In this document: positions 50,006-57,820 of the stretch, in pieces
How positions within the stretch are numbered: the stretch's first letter is position 1
How the letters are laid out: the number at the start of each line of letters is the position of its first letter
NCBI GenBank assembly: GCA_022825265.1
Contig: JAJDXE010000005.1
Location: 1-64,000 of the forward strand
Direction of reading: 5' to 3'
Length of the DNA: 64,000 nt
Origin: Dehalococcoidia bacterium
Lineage (GTDB): Bacteria; Chloroflexota; Dehalococcoidia; Bin125
Notes under the pieces: generated by a model
The model's input: the letters and a program-made list of their open reading frames with translations, nothing else
Database searches by the model: none
Told to the model about the DNA's origin: nothing
Made by a program: the position numbers and the translations under genes

Positions 50006-50902
50006 ATGCCCGAGCTGCCCGAAGTCGAAACCGTCCGCCGACAGCTCCAACCGCTCATCGCCGGACGCGGAGTGTTCAGCTTCCGTGTCACGCCCGGCGC
50101 CGAACGACTGCTGCGAGGCCGCTCAGGCGCTGAGGTCAGCGCACAGCTCAACGGCTGCGCATTCACGACCGTCGACAGGCGCGGCAAGTACCTCGGACTC
50201 AACCTCGACAACGGACAGGTCGTCGTCGTCCACCTGCGCATGACCGGCTCGCTCCGCTTCCGCCCACACGGACACGAGGAAGAACCCTTCACCCGAGCCG
50301 TCTTCGATCTCGACCGAGGCGATCAACTGCGATTCGTCGACGTGCGCAAGTTCGGCACGATCGACCTCGTCGAGCGGATGGAAGAGGCGCTGCCCGAGCT
50401 CGGCCCGGAGCCGCTCTCCGACGATTTCACTCCCGAAGCCATGTGGCACGCGCTGCGCGGACGCCAGCAGCCGATCAAGGCAGCCCTCCTCGACCAGCGC
50501 AACATCGCCGGGATCGGCAACATCTACGCCGACGAGGCGCTCTTCCTCTCCCATCTCAACCCGGAAGCGCCGGCCGGCTCACTGCGTCCCGCCGAGCGTC
50601 GAGCGCTCCACGCCGCCATTCAACAGACCCTGCAGGACGGCGTCAAGCACGGAGGCGCATCCTTCCGCGACTACACCGACGTCGACGGCGCCGAAGGCGA
50701 GCAGCAGTACTTCGTCCGAGTCTTCCGCCGAACCGACGAACCCTGCGACGACTGCGGTTCAACAATCCGCCGAATCGTCGTCGGAGGAAGAGCCACCCAC
50801 TTCTGCCCCAAATGCCAGCCCGTCCGCCAGCGCACTCGGCTAGTCAGGTCGACTCGCCCGCCCCGAGGAGGAAGCGCCCGCAGTACCCTCAAGCCGACAT
50901 GA
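50006..50902 (+). CDS. mutM: formamidopyrimidine-DNA glycosylase (Fpg/MutM)
   Basis: A 298-residue bifunctional glycosylase/AP lyase that removes 8-oxoguanine. The catalytic N-terminus MPELPEVETVRRQL (Pro2, Glu3) is intact, a helix-two-turn-helix follows (DQRNIAGIGNIYADEALF), and a zinc finger CDDCGS...CPKC ends the protein, with about 25 basic extra residues after it. It overlaps the next gene by four bases (ATGA). Confidence 0.96.
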   Translation: MPELPEVETVRRQLQPLIAGRGVFSFRVTPGAERLLRGRSGAEVSAQLNGCAFTTVDRRGKYLGLNLDNGQVVVVHLRMTGSLRFRPHGHEEEPFTRAVFDLDRGDQLRFVDVRKFGTIDLVERMEEALPELGPEPLSDDFTPEAMWHALRGRQQPIKAALLDQRNIAGIGNIYADEALFLSHLNPEAPAGSLRPAERRALHAAIQQTLQDGVKHGGASFRDYTDVDGAEGEQQYFVRVFRRTDEPCDDCGSTIRRIVVGGRATHFCPKCQPVRQRTRLVRSTRPPRGGSARSTLKPT

Positions 50903-51795
50903 GCAGGCACCAGCCGTCCGAGCCCTATCCCCGACAGCCCTACCGGGCCGACTCCGACAGCCCCCACGACATCGCCATCGCCAACTGCGAGGACTGCGGC
51001 GACGAGTTCGACCTTGCCCACTCCGACCCCCGCACCCGGGTCTGCGCCCCCTGTTGGGATCGCTCGCTCGAAGCGATCGAGATCGCCTTCCTCGACAACT
51101 ACGCAAGGTTCGGAGCCAAGGCCCACCGCACGGTCGCCGAGGCCCTCTTCCGCTCCCAGGCCCTCGCCGACCCCGACGACCGCAAGGTGATCGGTATGCG
51201 CATCGTTGAGGAGTACCTCAACGCCGCCCAGGATCTGATGGCGCTCTATGTCGCCCTCAGGCGTCGACACGAGCAGCCCCTGATCGCCACCTTCACCAAC
51301 TTTGAGCTCAGCGCCCCATCCGTCGCGGCCTTCCGCATCCTCACCGCCGGCCGCACCTCCGACGAGCTCTTGCGCGACCTCCAGCTGCCCACCCTCGCCG
51401 ACGTTGACGCCGCACGCGGCGACATTCCGAAGAAAGAGTGGCGCCAGTTCGCCGGAGCCGTGCTCGCCATCTCCAACGGCATCGAGCGCGTGCAGAAAGT
51501 CGACCAGGGCGTCCTCCTCGAACTCGCCGACGGACTCAAGCAATCGACGGCGCTGACCCACAAGATGGACTGGCTCCCCGAGCGCGCCATGAATCCCGAC
51601 CAGGTCGCGCTCGTCGTGCTCAATCAACGCCGCCGCGTGCTCATGACCCACACGCTCGCCGTGCACGAGCCGCAGCTTGAGGTCTTCATCGACGCCATCG
51701 ACAAGATCACCGCTGCCGCCCGCGACCTGATCTGGCTGTATCTTCACGTCCGCGACACCGTCGCGCTCGAGGATCCGCAACCACGACGTTCCTGA
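50899..51795 (+). CDS. zinc-ribbon hypothetical protein in repair operon
   Basis: A 298-residue protein I do not recognise. A four-cysteine zinc ribbon (Cys30, Cys33, Cys49, Cys52; CEDCGDEFDLAHSDPRTRVC) is followed by an almost all-helical body (about 60-295) without membrane segments, with long amphipathic helices and charged faces. The ATG overlaps the mutM stop by four bases (ATGA), so the two are coupled; TACCCT 9 bases upstream could give a second promoter. A DNA-linked role is suggested only by the neighbours. Confidence 0.7.
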   Translation: MSRHQPSEPYPRQPYRADSDSPHDIAIANCEDCGDEFDLAHSDPRTRVCAPCWDRSLEAIEIAFLDNYARFGAKAHRTVAEALFRSQALADPDDRKVIGMRIVEEYLNAAQDLMALYVALRRRHEQPLIATFTNFELSAPSVAAFRILTAGRTSDELLRDLQLPTLADVDAARGDIPKKEWRQFAGAVLAISNGIERVQKVDQGVLLELADGLKQSTALTHKMDWLPERAMNPDQVALVVLNQRRRVLMTHTLAVHEPQLEVFIDAIDKITAAARDLIWLYLHVRDTVALEDPQPRRS

Positions 51796-51818
51796 GCAAC
51801 TTCGAGGAGGCAGCGAGC

Positions 51819-52607
51819 ATGAGCCAGTCCCCGTTCAGCCTCGATCGACAGGTCGTGCTCGTCTCCGGCGCGGGACGCGGCATCGGCCGAGCCGCCGCCG
51901 AACTGATCGCACAGATGGGCGCAAAGGTCGCCGTCACCGCCAGAACCGTGGCTCAGGTCGAGGAAGTCGCCCAGGGCATCCGCGACAACGGAGGCCGGGC
52001 CTGGGCCTTCCGAGCCGACGTCGCCGCCATCGAGGACCATGAGTCCTTGCTCGACGACGTCGAAGACACCATCGGACCGCTCACCGGCCTCGTCAACGTC
52101 GCCGGCATCTCGCCGATCCTTCAGCGCGGCGAGCGAATCACGCCCGAGGACTACGACCACATCCAGAACATCAACCAGCGAGGCACCTTCTTCCTCACCC
52201 GAAACTTCGCCGCCCGACTGATCGACGCCGAGCGTCCCGGCTCGATCGTCACCATCTCCAGCGTCGGCGCCGAGTACGGCCTGCCCCGACAGGCCGCTTA
52301 CTCGATGACCCGCGCCGCCGTCGAAGCGATGACCAAGACGCTCGCCGCCGAGTGGTCGCATTCGCTCAGCGCTCCGCTGCGAGTCAACTGCGTCGCCCCG
52401 GCCTTCATCGACACCCCGCTGACCGAGCCGATGCCGAGCTGGTACCGGGAGCGCGTCGAGGCCCACACCGCGATGCGCCGCCTGGGCGCAGACGACGAAG
52501 TCGCCGGCGCGGTCGCATTCCTCCTCTCCGACGCCGCCAGCTACATCACCGGCACCGTCGTCCCCGTCACCGGCGGCTACGGGCTCTGGTCGCTCGATCC
52601 CCGCTGA
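51819..52607 (+). CDS. short-chain dehydrogenase/reductase with Arg in place of catalytic Lys
   Basis: A 262-residue classical SDR. Cofactor loop SGAGRGIG (16-23), NVAG (93-96) and PVTGGYG at the end are normal. The catalytic segment reads SSVGAEYGLPRQAAYSMTRA: Ser147/148 and Tyr161 are present but the YxxxK lysine is Arg165. An arginine could keep some activity or mark altered chemistry. GAGGAGG precedes the ATG. First of three genes ahead of surE with nitrilase and NylC-like hydrolase, so a catabolic role is likely. Confidence 0.88.
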   Translation: MSQSPFSLDRQVVLVSGAGRGIGRAAAELIAQMGAKVAVTARTVAQVEEVAQGIRDNGGRAWAFRADVAAIEDHESLLDDVEDTIGPLTGLVNVAGISPILQRGERITPEDYDHIQNINQRGTFFLTRNFAARLIDAERPGSIVTISSVGAEYGLPRQAAYSMTRAAVEAMTKTLAAEWSHSLSAPLRVNCVAPAFIDTPLTEPMPSWYRERVEAHTAMRRLGADDEVAGAVAFLLSDAASYITGTVVPVTGGYGLWSLDPR

Positions 52608-52630
52608 CCATTGTTGAGACGAGTCGATCC

Positions 52631-53548
52631 ATGACCTATCTCGCCGCCGCCGTCCAACGCGCTCCCGGACTCACCCGCGAGCAAGGCGTCGACAAGGCAG
52701 TCGCCGCCATCGAGGAAGCCGGCCGCGAGGGCGCCAGCCTGATCGTCTTTCCCGAGACCTGGATTCCCTCCTACCCCTACTACCACGGCCAGTCGACCAA
52801 TCGGCAAGCATTCACAACCCTCTACCAGCACACCTTCGAGAACAGCATCGCCATCCCCGGCGATGACTGGAATCGCATCGCCCAGGCCGCAGCCGACGCC
52901 AACGCCCACGTCGTCATCGGAGTCAACGAGCGCGAACCGCACGCCGGCACCATCTACAACACGCTCGCCTACATCGGCCCCGACGGCAGTCTGCTCGGCA
53001 AGCACCGCAAGCTGGTCCCGACGCTCTCCGAGCGCCTCATCTGGGGCTACGGGGACGGCTCCGACCTCGACGTCTACGACACCAACGTCGGACGCCTCGG
53101 CGGTCTGATCTGCTACGAACACCAGATGGCCCCGGCCCGCTACGCGCTCTCAACGCTCGGCATCCAGGTCCACGCCTCAGTCTGGCCCGGCTGGGAGCAA
53201 CTGCATCCGGTGATTGACGCCGCCACCCGACACCTCGCCTACGAGAACGCCTGCTACGTGATCGTCGCCCGCGAGATCATGTCGCCCGAGCTCCTGCCCG
53301 CCGGCACGCCACTCGGTGAAGAACCCTTCTGGCACGCCTCGGGCGGCTCGGCGATCATCGCGCCCGGCGGCAAGTACCTGGTCGAGCCGGTGACCGAGCA
53401 AGAGACGATCATCTACGCCGAAATCGACCTGGAATCCACGATCGAATCCAAGCGCTGGGTCGACTCCGCCGGACACTACGCCCGCCCCGACGTCTTCCAA
53501 CTGCATTGGGACAAGCGACCCAAGCCGCCCGTCGTAATCGATGACTGA
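52631..53548 (+). CDS. nitrilase superfamily C-N hydrolase
   Basis: A 305-residue member of the nitrilase fold. The catalytic triad is visible: Glu42 in VFPETWIPSYPYY, Lys127 in GKHRKLVPT, Cys161 in GGLICYEHQM. The sequence around the cysteine and the WGYGDGSDL loop match branch 1 enzymes (nitrilases and cyanide hydratase relatives) more than amidases. It converts a nitrile to the acid and ammonia, with the actual substrate unknown. ATG chosen 23 bases after the SDR stop. Confidence 0.9.
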   Translation: MTYLAAAVQRAPGLTREQGVDKAVAAIEEAGREGASLIVFPETWIPSYPYYHGQSTNRQAFTTLYQHTFENSIAIPGDDWNRIAQAAADANAHVVIGVNEREPHAGTIYNTLAYIGPDGSLLGKHRKLVPTLSERLIWGYGDGSDLDVYDTNVGRLGGLICYEHQMAPARYALSTLGIQVHASVWPGWEQLHPVIDAATRHLAYENACYVIVAREIMSPELLPAGTPLGEEPFWHASGGSAIIAPGGKYLVEPVTEQETIIYAEIDLESTIESKRWVDSAGHYARPDVFQLHWDKRPKPPVVIDD

Positions 53549-53566
53549 ACCAAATGGCTGAACCCA

Positions 53567-54619
53567 ATGATTGAGTCAGGACCCAACGACGCCATCACCG
53601 ACGTTCCCGGCATCGAAGCAGGCCATTACACCGACCTCGATAACGCCACCGGATGCACGGTCGTACTCGCCCGAGCCGGCGTCACCCCCGGAGTCTTCCA
53701 GCCCGGAGGAGCGCCGGGAACCCTCGACACCGACCTCGCCGTCGCCGAGAACGCAATCCAGGAGATCCACGCCGTCCTGCTGACCGGTGGAAGCACCGTC
53801 GGCCTCGACGCCGCCGCCGGAGTCCGCCGTTATCTGAAGAAGTCCGGCGCCGGCCTCACGCTGATGCCCGACCTGGATCCACTGCCGCTCGCAATGGGTG
53901 CCGTCGTCTTCGACCTCGTCATCGGCAACGCCGTACATCCCATAGGTGAAAGCGGATACGCCGCCTCGACCGCCGCCTCTAGCGGACCCCTCGATCAAGG
54001 CTCGGTCGGAGTCGGAACCGGCTGCACGGTCGCCAAGGCCGGCAGCCCGAACACCCTCCTCAAAGGAGGCGTCGGAACCGCCTCGCTGGTCCACGAGTCC
54101 GGCCTGATCGTCGGAGCCATCGTCGCCACCAACTCAGTCGGCGACATCGTCGACCCCGCAACCGGCAACCTCGTCGCCGGCGCTCGAGGCGAAGAACCGG
54201 GGACAATGTCTCGATCAACCGACGCGCTCCTCAACCGCACCGTCGCCGAGTTCGAGGAACAGCAGCAATCGAGACCAAACTTCAGCGCCGATCGAGCAGG
54301 AGCAAACACGACCCTCGCAGTGATCGCCACGAACGCCAAACTCCACAAGGGAACCGCAAAGCGAGTCTCGATCATGGGCTCCGCTGGACTGGCGCGAACG
54401 ATCAATCCTGTCTTCACCCCCAGCGACGGCGACACCATCTTCACGCTGGCCACCGGCGAGATCGACGTCACCAGCATCCCCGCCATGCTCACCCTCACCG
54501 GAACCATGGCAGCCGAGGCCATCGCCACCGCCACCCTGCGCAGCGTCCGCGAGGCCTCGTCACTGGCTGGAATCCCCTCTGTCACCGAGTGGACCTCATC
54601 AACTCAGCAGAACGGCTGA
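53567..54619 (+). CDS. P1 family (DmpA/NylC-like) N-terminal nucleophile hydrolase
   Basis: A 350-residue Ntn-type hydrolase of the P1 (S58/T-type) family. DVPGIEAGHYTD at the start, LLTGGSTVGLDAAAGVRRYL, GVGTGCTVAKAG and the processing site GANTTLAVIATN (cleavage expected before Thr248 or Thr249) are present. The chain should self-cleave into alpha and beta parts. The ANTTL form and DGDTIFTLATGE resemble NylC 6-aminohexanoate-oligomer hydrolase more than DmpA. It likely acts on beta-peptides or omega-amino amides. It follows the nitrilase by 18 bases. Confidence 0.85.
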   Translation: MIESGPNDAITDVPGIEAGHYTDLDNATGCTVVLARAGVTPGVFQPGGAPGTLDTDLAVAENAIQEIHAVLLTGGSTVGLDAAAGVRRYLKKSGAGLTLMPDLDPLPLAMGAVVFDLVIGNAVHPIGESGYAASTAASSGPLDQGSVGVGTGCTVAKAGSPNTLLKGGVGTASLVHESGLIVGAIVATNSVGDIVDPATGNLVAGARGEEPGTMSRSTDALLNRTVAEFEEQQQSRPNFSADRAGANTTLAVIATNAKLHKGTAKRVSIMGSAGLARTINPVFTPSDGDTIFTLATGEIDVTSIPAMLTLTGTMAAEAIATATLRSVREASSLAGIPSVTEWTSSTQQNG

Positions 54620-54625
54620 TACGCT
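54620..54625 (+). promoter_or_regulatory. extended -10 TGATACGCT, leaderless spacing, for surE
   Basis: TACGCT preceded by TGA, ending exactly 6 bases before the surE ATG; the same element and distance as in front of hisH. Confidence 0.6.
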
Positions 54626-54631
54626 CCCGCC

Positions 54632-55420
54632 ATGACTGAACGCCCCCTGGTCCTGGCCACCAACGACGACGGCATCGAGGCCCCCGGCCTCTGGCACCTG
54701 GCCGAGGCAGTGCTCGAGTTCGCCGACGTGATCGTCGTTGCGCCCGCGTTCAATCAATCTGGAATGTCGGCCGCCTTCACCTTGCGACAGGACCTCGAGG
54801 CCGAACGCGCACACTCACGGATTGACGGAGTCGACGCCTGGCAGGTCAACGGCACGCCGACCGACGCCGTGGTGCACGGGATCAGGCACTTCGCCCCCAG
54901 GCACATCGACATGGTGGTTTCAGGCGTCAATCCCGGTCCCAACGTCGGACGCGAAATCCTCCACTCCGGCACCGTGATGTCCGCCATGCAGGGCTACCTG
55001 CGCGGACTGCCCAGCGTCGCCGCCTCAAGCGCCTCGTTCGACGACCACCACCTCAAGGACGCGGCCATCGTCGCCGGGCGCGTCGCCAACCGACTGCTCG
55101 GCAGCGGCCAGCTCCAGTTTCTCAACGTCAACGCGCCCGATCTGTCCGTCGAGCAGTTCACCGGCCTCCGAGTCGTCGCCATGGCCGACCTCGCCATCTC
55201 TCGAGTCGTCGACCTCACCGACGCCGCCGGCGGTACCCGACGCAAACTGGAGTTTCTGCCCGGCATTGACGTCCCCGCAGGCACCGACGCCGCGGCGATC
55301 ATGGACGGCGCGGTCGCGGTCACCCCGCTGCACAACGACCTCACCTTCCACGAGCAACTGGCCGACGCCGCCAGCGTGATCGGCGATCCCGACGCGCTGC
55401 TCAACGGCGCGATAGACTGA
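54632..55420 (+). CDS. surE: 5-prime-nucleotidase SurE
   Basis: A 262-residue metal-dependent nucleotide/exopolyphosphate phosphatase. The metal site is in LATNDDGIEAPG (Asp12, Asp13), with the second-shell FNQSGMSAAFTLR and VSGVNPGPNVGREILHSGTVM motifs. Standard length. Physiological role: dephosphorylation of nucleoside monophosphates in stress. Its stop codon lies inside the -10 box of yebC. Confidence 0.96.
   Translation: MTERPLVLATNDDGIEAPGLWHLAEAVLEFADVIVVAPAFNQSGMSAAFTLRQDLEAERAHSRIDGVDAWQVNGTPTDAVVHGIRHFAPRHIDMVVSGVNPGPNVGREILHSGTVMSAMQGYLRGLPSVAASSASFDDHHLKDAAIVAGRVANRLLGSGQLQFLNVNAPDLSVEQFTGLRVVAMADLAISRVVDLTDAAGGTRRKLEFLPGIDVPAGTDAAAIMDGAVAVTPLHNDLTFHEQLADAASVIGDPDALLNGAID
55411..55416 (+). 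promoter_or_regulatory. -10 element TAGACT for yebC
   Basis: TAGACT overlaps the final codons of surE, 44 bases before the yebC GTG. Confidence 0.45.
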
Positions 55421-55460
55421 GCTTCCCACCTCGAGTACTTGTTCGCACAGGAGTTCGGAC

Positions 55461-56207
55461 GTGGCCGGCCATTCTAAGTGGGCCCAGATCAAGCGCAAGA
55501 AGGGCGTCACCGACGCCAAGCGCGGACAGCTCTTCACCAAGCTCGGACGCGAAATCGCCGTCGCTGTGCGCGCCGGAGGTCCCAAGCCCGAGGAAAACTC
55601 CGCGCTTCGACTCGCCGTCGAGCGTGCCCGCGCCTCCAACATGCCCAACGCCAACATCCAACGCGCCATCGAGCGCGCCTCCGGCGGAGCCGACGGTTCC
55701 CAGCTCGAAGAGATCCGCTACGAGGCCTACGGACCCGGCGGCGCAGCCATCCTGATCGACTCACTCACCGACAACCGCAACCGCACCGTCTCCGAAGTCC
55801 GAGCCACCCTCACCCGCGCCGGCACCGGCATCGCCGAGTCCGGCGCCGTCGCCTGGCTCTTCGAGCAGAAGGGCGTCATCGCCGTCGACGTTGACGAACA
55901 GATCGACCCCGACGAAGTCATGCTCGCCGCAATCGACGGCGGCGCCGAGGACGTCGACATCGACGAAGGCCTCGTCGAAGTGATCACCGCGCCCGCCGAC
56001 CTCGAGTCCGCCCGCAACGCGGTCGAGGAAGCCGGCGCGCCGATCGCCTCAGCCGAAGTCATCATGCGCGCCACCAACACCGTGCCCGTCGACACCGACC
56101 AGGCGGCCAAACTCATGCGCCTGATCGACTCCCTCGAAGACCTCGACGACGTCCAGCGAGTCTTCACCAACGCCGACTTCCCCGATGCCGCACTCGTCGA
56201 GGCATAG
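55461..56207 (+). CDS. yebC: YebC/TACO1-family transcription/translation factor
   Basis: A 248-residue YebC protein: MAGHSKWAQIKRKKG, FTKLGREIAVAVR and RYEAYGPGGAAILIDSLTDNRNR are diagnostic. The family is linked to rescue of stalled translation at proline-rich tracts and to gene regulation. GTG start with AGGAG seven to eight bases upstream. The yebC-ruvC-ruvA order is widespread. Confidence 0.96.
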   Translation: MAGHSKWAQIKRKKGVTDAKRGQLFTKLGREIAVAVRAGGPKPEENSALRLAVERARASNMPNANIQRAIERASGGADGSQLEEIRYEAYGPGGAAILIDSLTDNRNRTVSEVRATLTRAGTGIAESGAVAWLFEQKGVIAVDVDEQIDPDEVMLAAIDGGAEDVDIDEGLVEVITAPADLESARNAVEEAGAPIASAEVIMRATNTVPVDTDQAAKLMRLIDSLEDLDDVQRVFTNADFPDAALVEA

Positions 56208-56274
56208 CCCGCACCGCCCCAGTTCCCCGACTCGATCGGGGACCCGCTCGTCCCGGCACAACCCTCACAAGGCG

Positions 56275-56280
56275 TAAACT
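56275..56280 (+). promoter_or_regulatory. -10 element TAAACT, leaderless spacing, for ruvCA
   Basis: TAAACT ends 6 bases before the ruvC ATG; no ribosome binding site. A hairpin CCCCGA-CTCGA-TCGGGG (56225-56241) lies upstream, after yebC. Confidence 0.55.
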
Positions 56281-56286
56281 CCATCC

Positions 56287-56781
56287 ATGACCCGCATCCT
56301 CGGCATCGACCCGGGCCTCAACGTCACCGGCTGGGGATTGCTGGAGGTCGCCGCCGACGGCACAGCCGGCCTGCGCTGGGGAACGATCCGCCCACCCGAC
56401 GGCCCCTTGCCCGAACGGCTCAACGTCATCAACTCGCGAGTCAAAGAGCTGCTCAAACGTCACCACCCCGACGCCATCGCCATCGAGCGTCCCTTCAACC
56501 ACAAGAACGTCAAGACCGCCGTCCTCCTCGGCCAGGCCCAGGCCGCAGCCATGATCGCCGCCGCCGCCTCGGGAGTCTCCGTCCACGAATATCCACCCAG
56601 ACAGGTCAAGGAAGCCGTCGCCGGACTCGGCTCCGCCGACAAATCAGCCGTCAAGCAAGCGCTTGAAACCAGGCTCGGTCTAGCCGAGCTCGACGCACCC
56701 CTCGATGCCGCCGACGCTCTCGCCGTCGCCTTCTGCCACCATCTGATGACGCCCGTCAGCGAAACCTTGGAGATCACATGA
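56287..56781 (+). CDS. ruvC: Holliday junction resolvase RuvC
   Basis: A 164-residue RuvC. Active-site acids: Asp8 in ILGIDPGLNVTGWG, Glu67 in AIERPFNHKN, and the pair in PLDAADALAVAFCHH. It cuts Holliday junctions moved by RuvAB. The stop overlaps ruvA (ATGA). RuvB is not in the window. Confidence 0.97.
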   Translation: MTRILGIDPGLNVTGWGLLEVAADGTAGLRWGTIRPPDGPLPERLNVINSRVKELLKRHHPDAIAIERPFNHKNVKTAVLLGQAQAAAMIAAAASGVSVHEYPPRQVKEAVAGLGSADKSAVKQALETRLGLAELDAPLDAADALAVAFCHHLMTPVSETLEIT

Positions 56782-57431
56782 TCTCCCGCATCCGAGGCCG
56801 AGCCGTCGCTTGGCACGAGGAAACGCAGCGCGTCGAAATCGACACCGGTTCGGAAGCCGGGGGCCTCGTCTACGAGGTCCGCCTGCCGACCGCCGTCTGG
56901 CTCGCGCTCGAGGACAACCGCCCCGAAGTCCTCGACCTCTACACCCACTACCACGTCCCCGACCGAGCGCCGGTCCCCGTCCTCATCGGCTTCCTCCGGC
57001 AGACCGAGCGAGACTTCTTCCGCAAACTGATCGGCGTCCCCCAGATGGGAGTCGCCAAGGCCCAGCAGGCCCTCGCCGCCTCCGTCTCGACCATCGCCCA
57101 GGCCATCGAGGCCGAGGACCGCCGAACCCTCACCCAACTTCCGGGCATCGGCACCCGGCAAGCCGACCGCATCATCGCGGACCTCAAGGGCAAGGTCGTC
57201 GAGGAAGCCATGCTCGTCGACGAAGGCTTCGACGCCAGGACCCGCCGACCGCCCAGGCCAACCGACGACATCGCCGCCGACGCGACCGAAGCCCTGATCG
57301 GCCTCGGCTACACCCGCCGAGACGCCGACCGCTGGATCGCCGCCGTCCTCGGCGCCCCCGACGTCAACCCGCCCGACACCACAGAAGATCTGTTGCGCGC
57401 AGTACTCGAACACATCGGCTCAAGCCCATGA
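56778..57431 (+). CDS. ruvA: Holliday junction DNA helicase subunit RuvA
   Basis: A 217-residue RuvA: the N-terminal OB fold (ISRIRGRAVAW, VYEVRLPT), the tandem helix-hairpin-helix region with LIGVPQMGVAKAQQALA and LTQLPGIGTRQADRIIADLKGK, and the C-terminal domain III (ATEALIGLGYTRRDADRWI) that contacts RuvB. Typical length. It is the last gene before a long palindromic spacer. Confidence 0.96.
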   Translation: MISRIRGRAVAWHEETQRVEIDTGSEAGGLVYEVRLPTAVWLALEDNRPEVLDLYTHYHVPDRAPVPVLIGFLRQTERDFFRKLIGVPQMGVAKAQQALAASVSTIAQAIEAEDRRTLTQLPGIGTRQADRIIADLKGKVVEEAMLVDEGFDARTRRPPRPTDDIAADATEALIGLGYTRRDADRWIAAVLGAPDVNPPDTTEDLLRAVLEHIGSSP

Positions 57432-57820
57432 CCGCTCGGCATCCGCTACACTTCGTAGAACACATGTATCTGTAGGATCGTCACGACGATCCTCCGGCGC
57501 CCGGAGACCCACGACAATGCCTCCGATCAACAACCGACAAACCTCCAATTCAATCCGGCAATGCTCGACGTTTCTCGAAGATATCCGATCGGATCCGATC
57601 AAACCCGATCAAGATCGAATGAAGCGGCTATGCAATCACCTGGGGACCCCCGAAAAAACCTGAAAAAACCTGAAAGAGATTTCAGCATGATCTCCAGTAA
57701 AACACTGGAGATCGTCGCGCGGGAACCCGCGAAAAAAGGTTCACCTGAAAACCTGAAACTCCTCCACGATCGGAGTCGCGACGATCCTCAAATGCCTCCA
57801 ACCTCGCTAAGCTCTCACTC
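57432..57820. repeat. palindrome- and repeat-rich spacer between ruvA and uvrB
   Basis: 389 bases without a supported gene. It holds AGGATCGTC-AC-GACGATCCT (57474-57493), CTCCGG-CGC-CCGGAG (57492-57506), the 14-bp GATCGGATCCGATC (57587-57600), GATCTCCAGT-AAAAC-ACTGGAGATC (57689-57713) and CGCGGGAACCCGCG (57718-57731). Four copies of ACCTGAAA start at 57658, 57668, 57743 and 57751, two on each side of the strongest hairpin. Twelve GATC tetramers occur. It is richer in A than flanking genes. Confidence 0.7.
57808..57813 (+). promoter_or_regulatory. -10 element TAAGCT, leaderless spacing, for uvrB
   Basis: TAAGCT ends 7 bases before the uvrB ATG, at the end of the palindromic spacer. Confidence 0.55.

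Noticed and set aside
57650..57760. Possible CRISPR array from repeated ACCTGAAA words
   Set aside because: Repeats are 8 bases, spacing is 8-10 and irregular, and no cas gene is near.
57476..57786. GATC-rich stretch as a replication origin or SeqA-type region
   Set aside because: GATC is frequent throughout this genome, no DnaA boxes were recognised, and dnaA/dnaN are not nearby.
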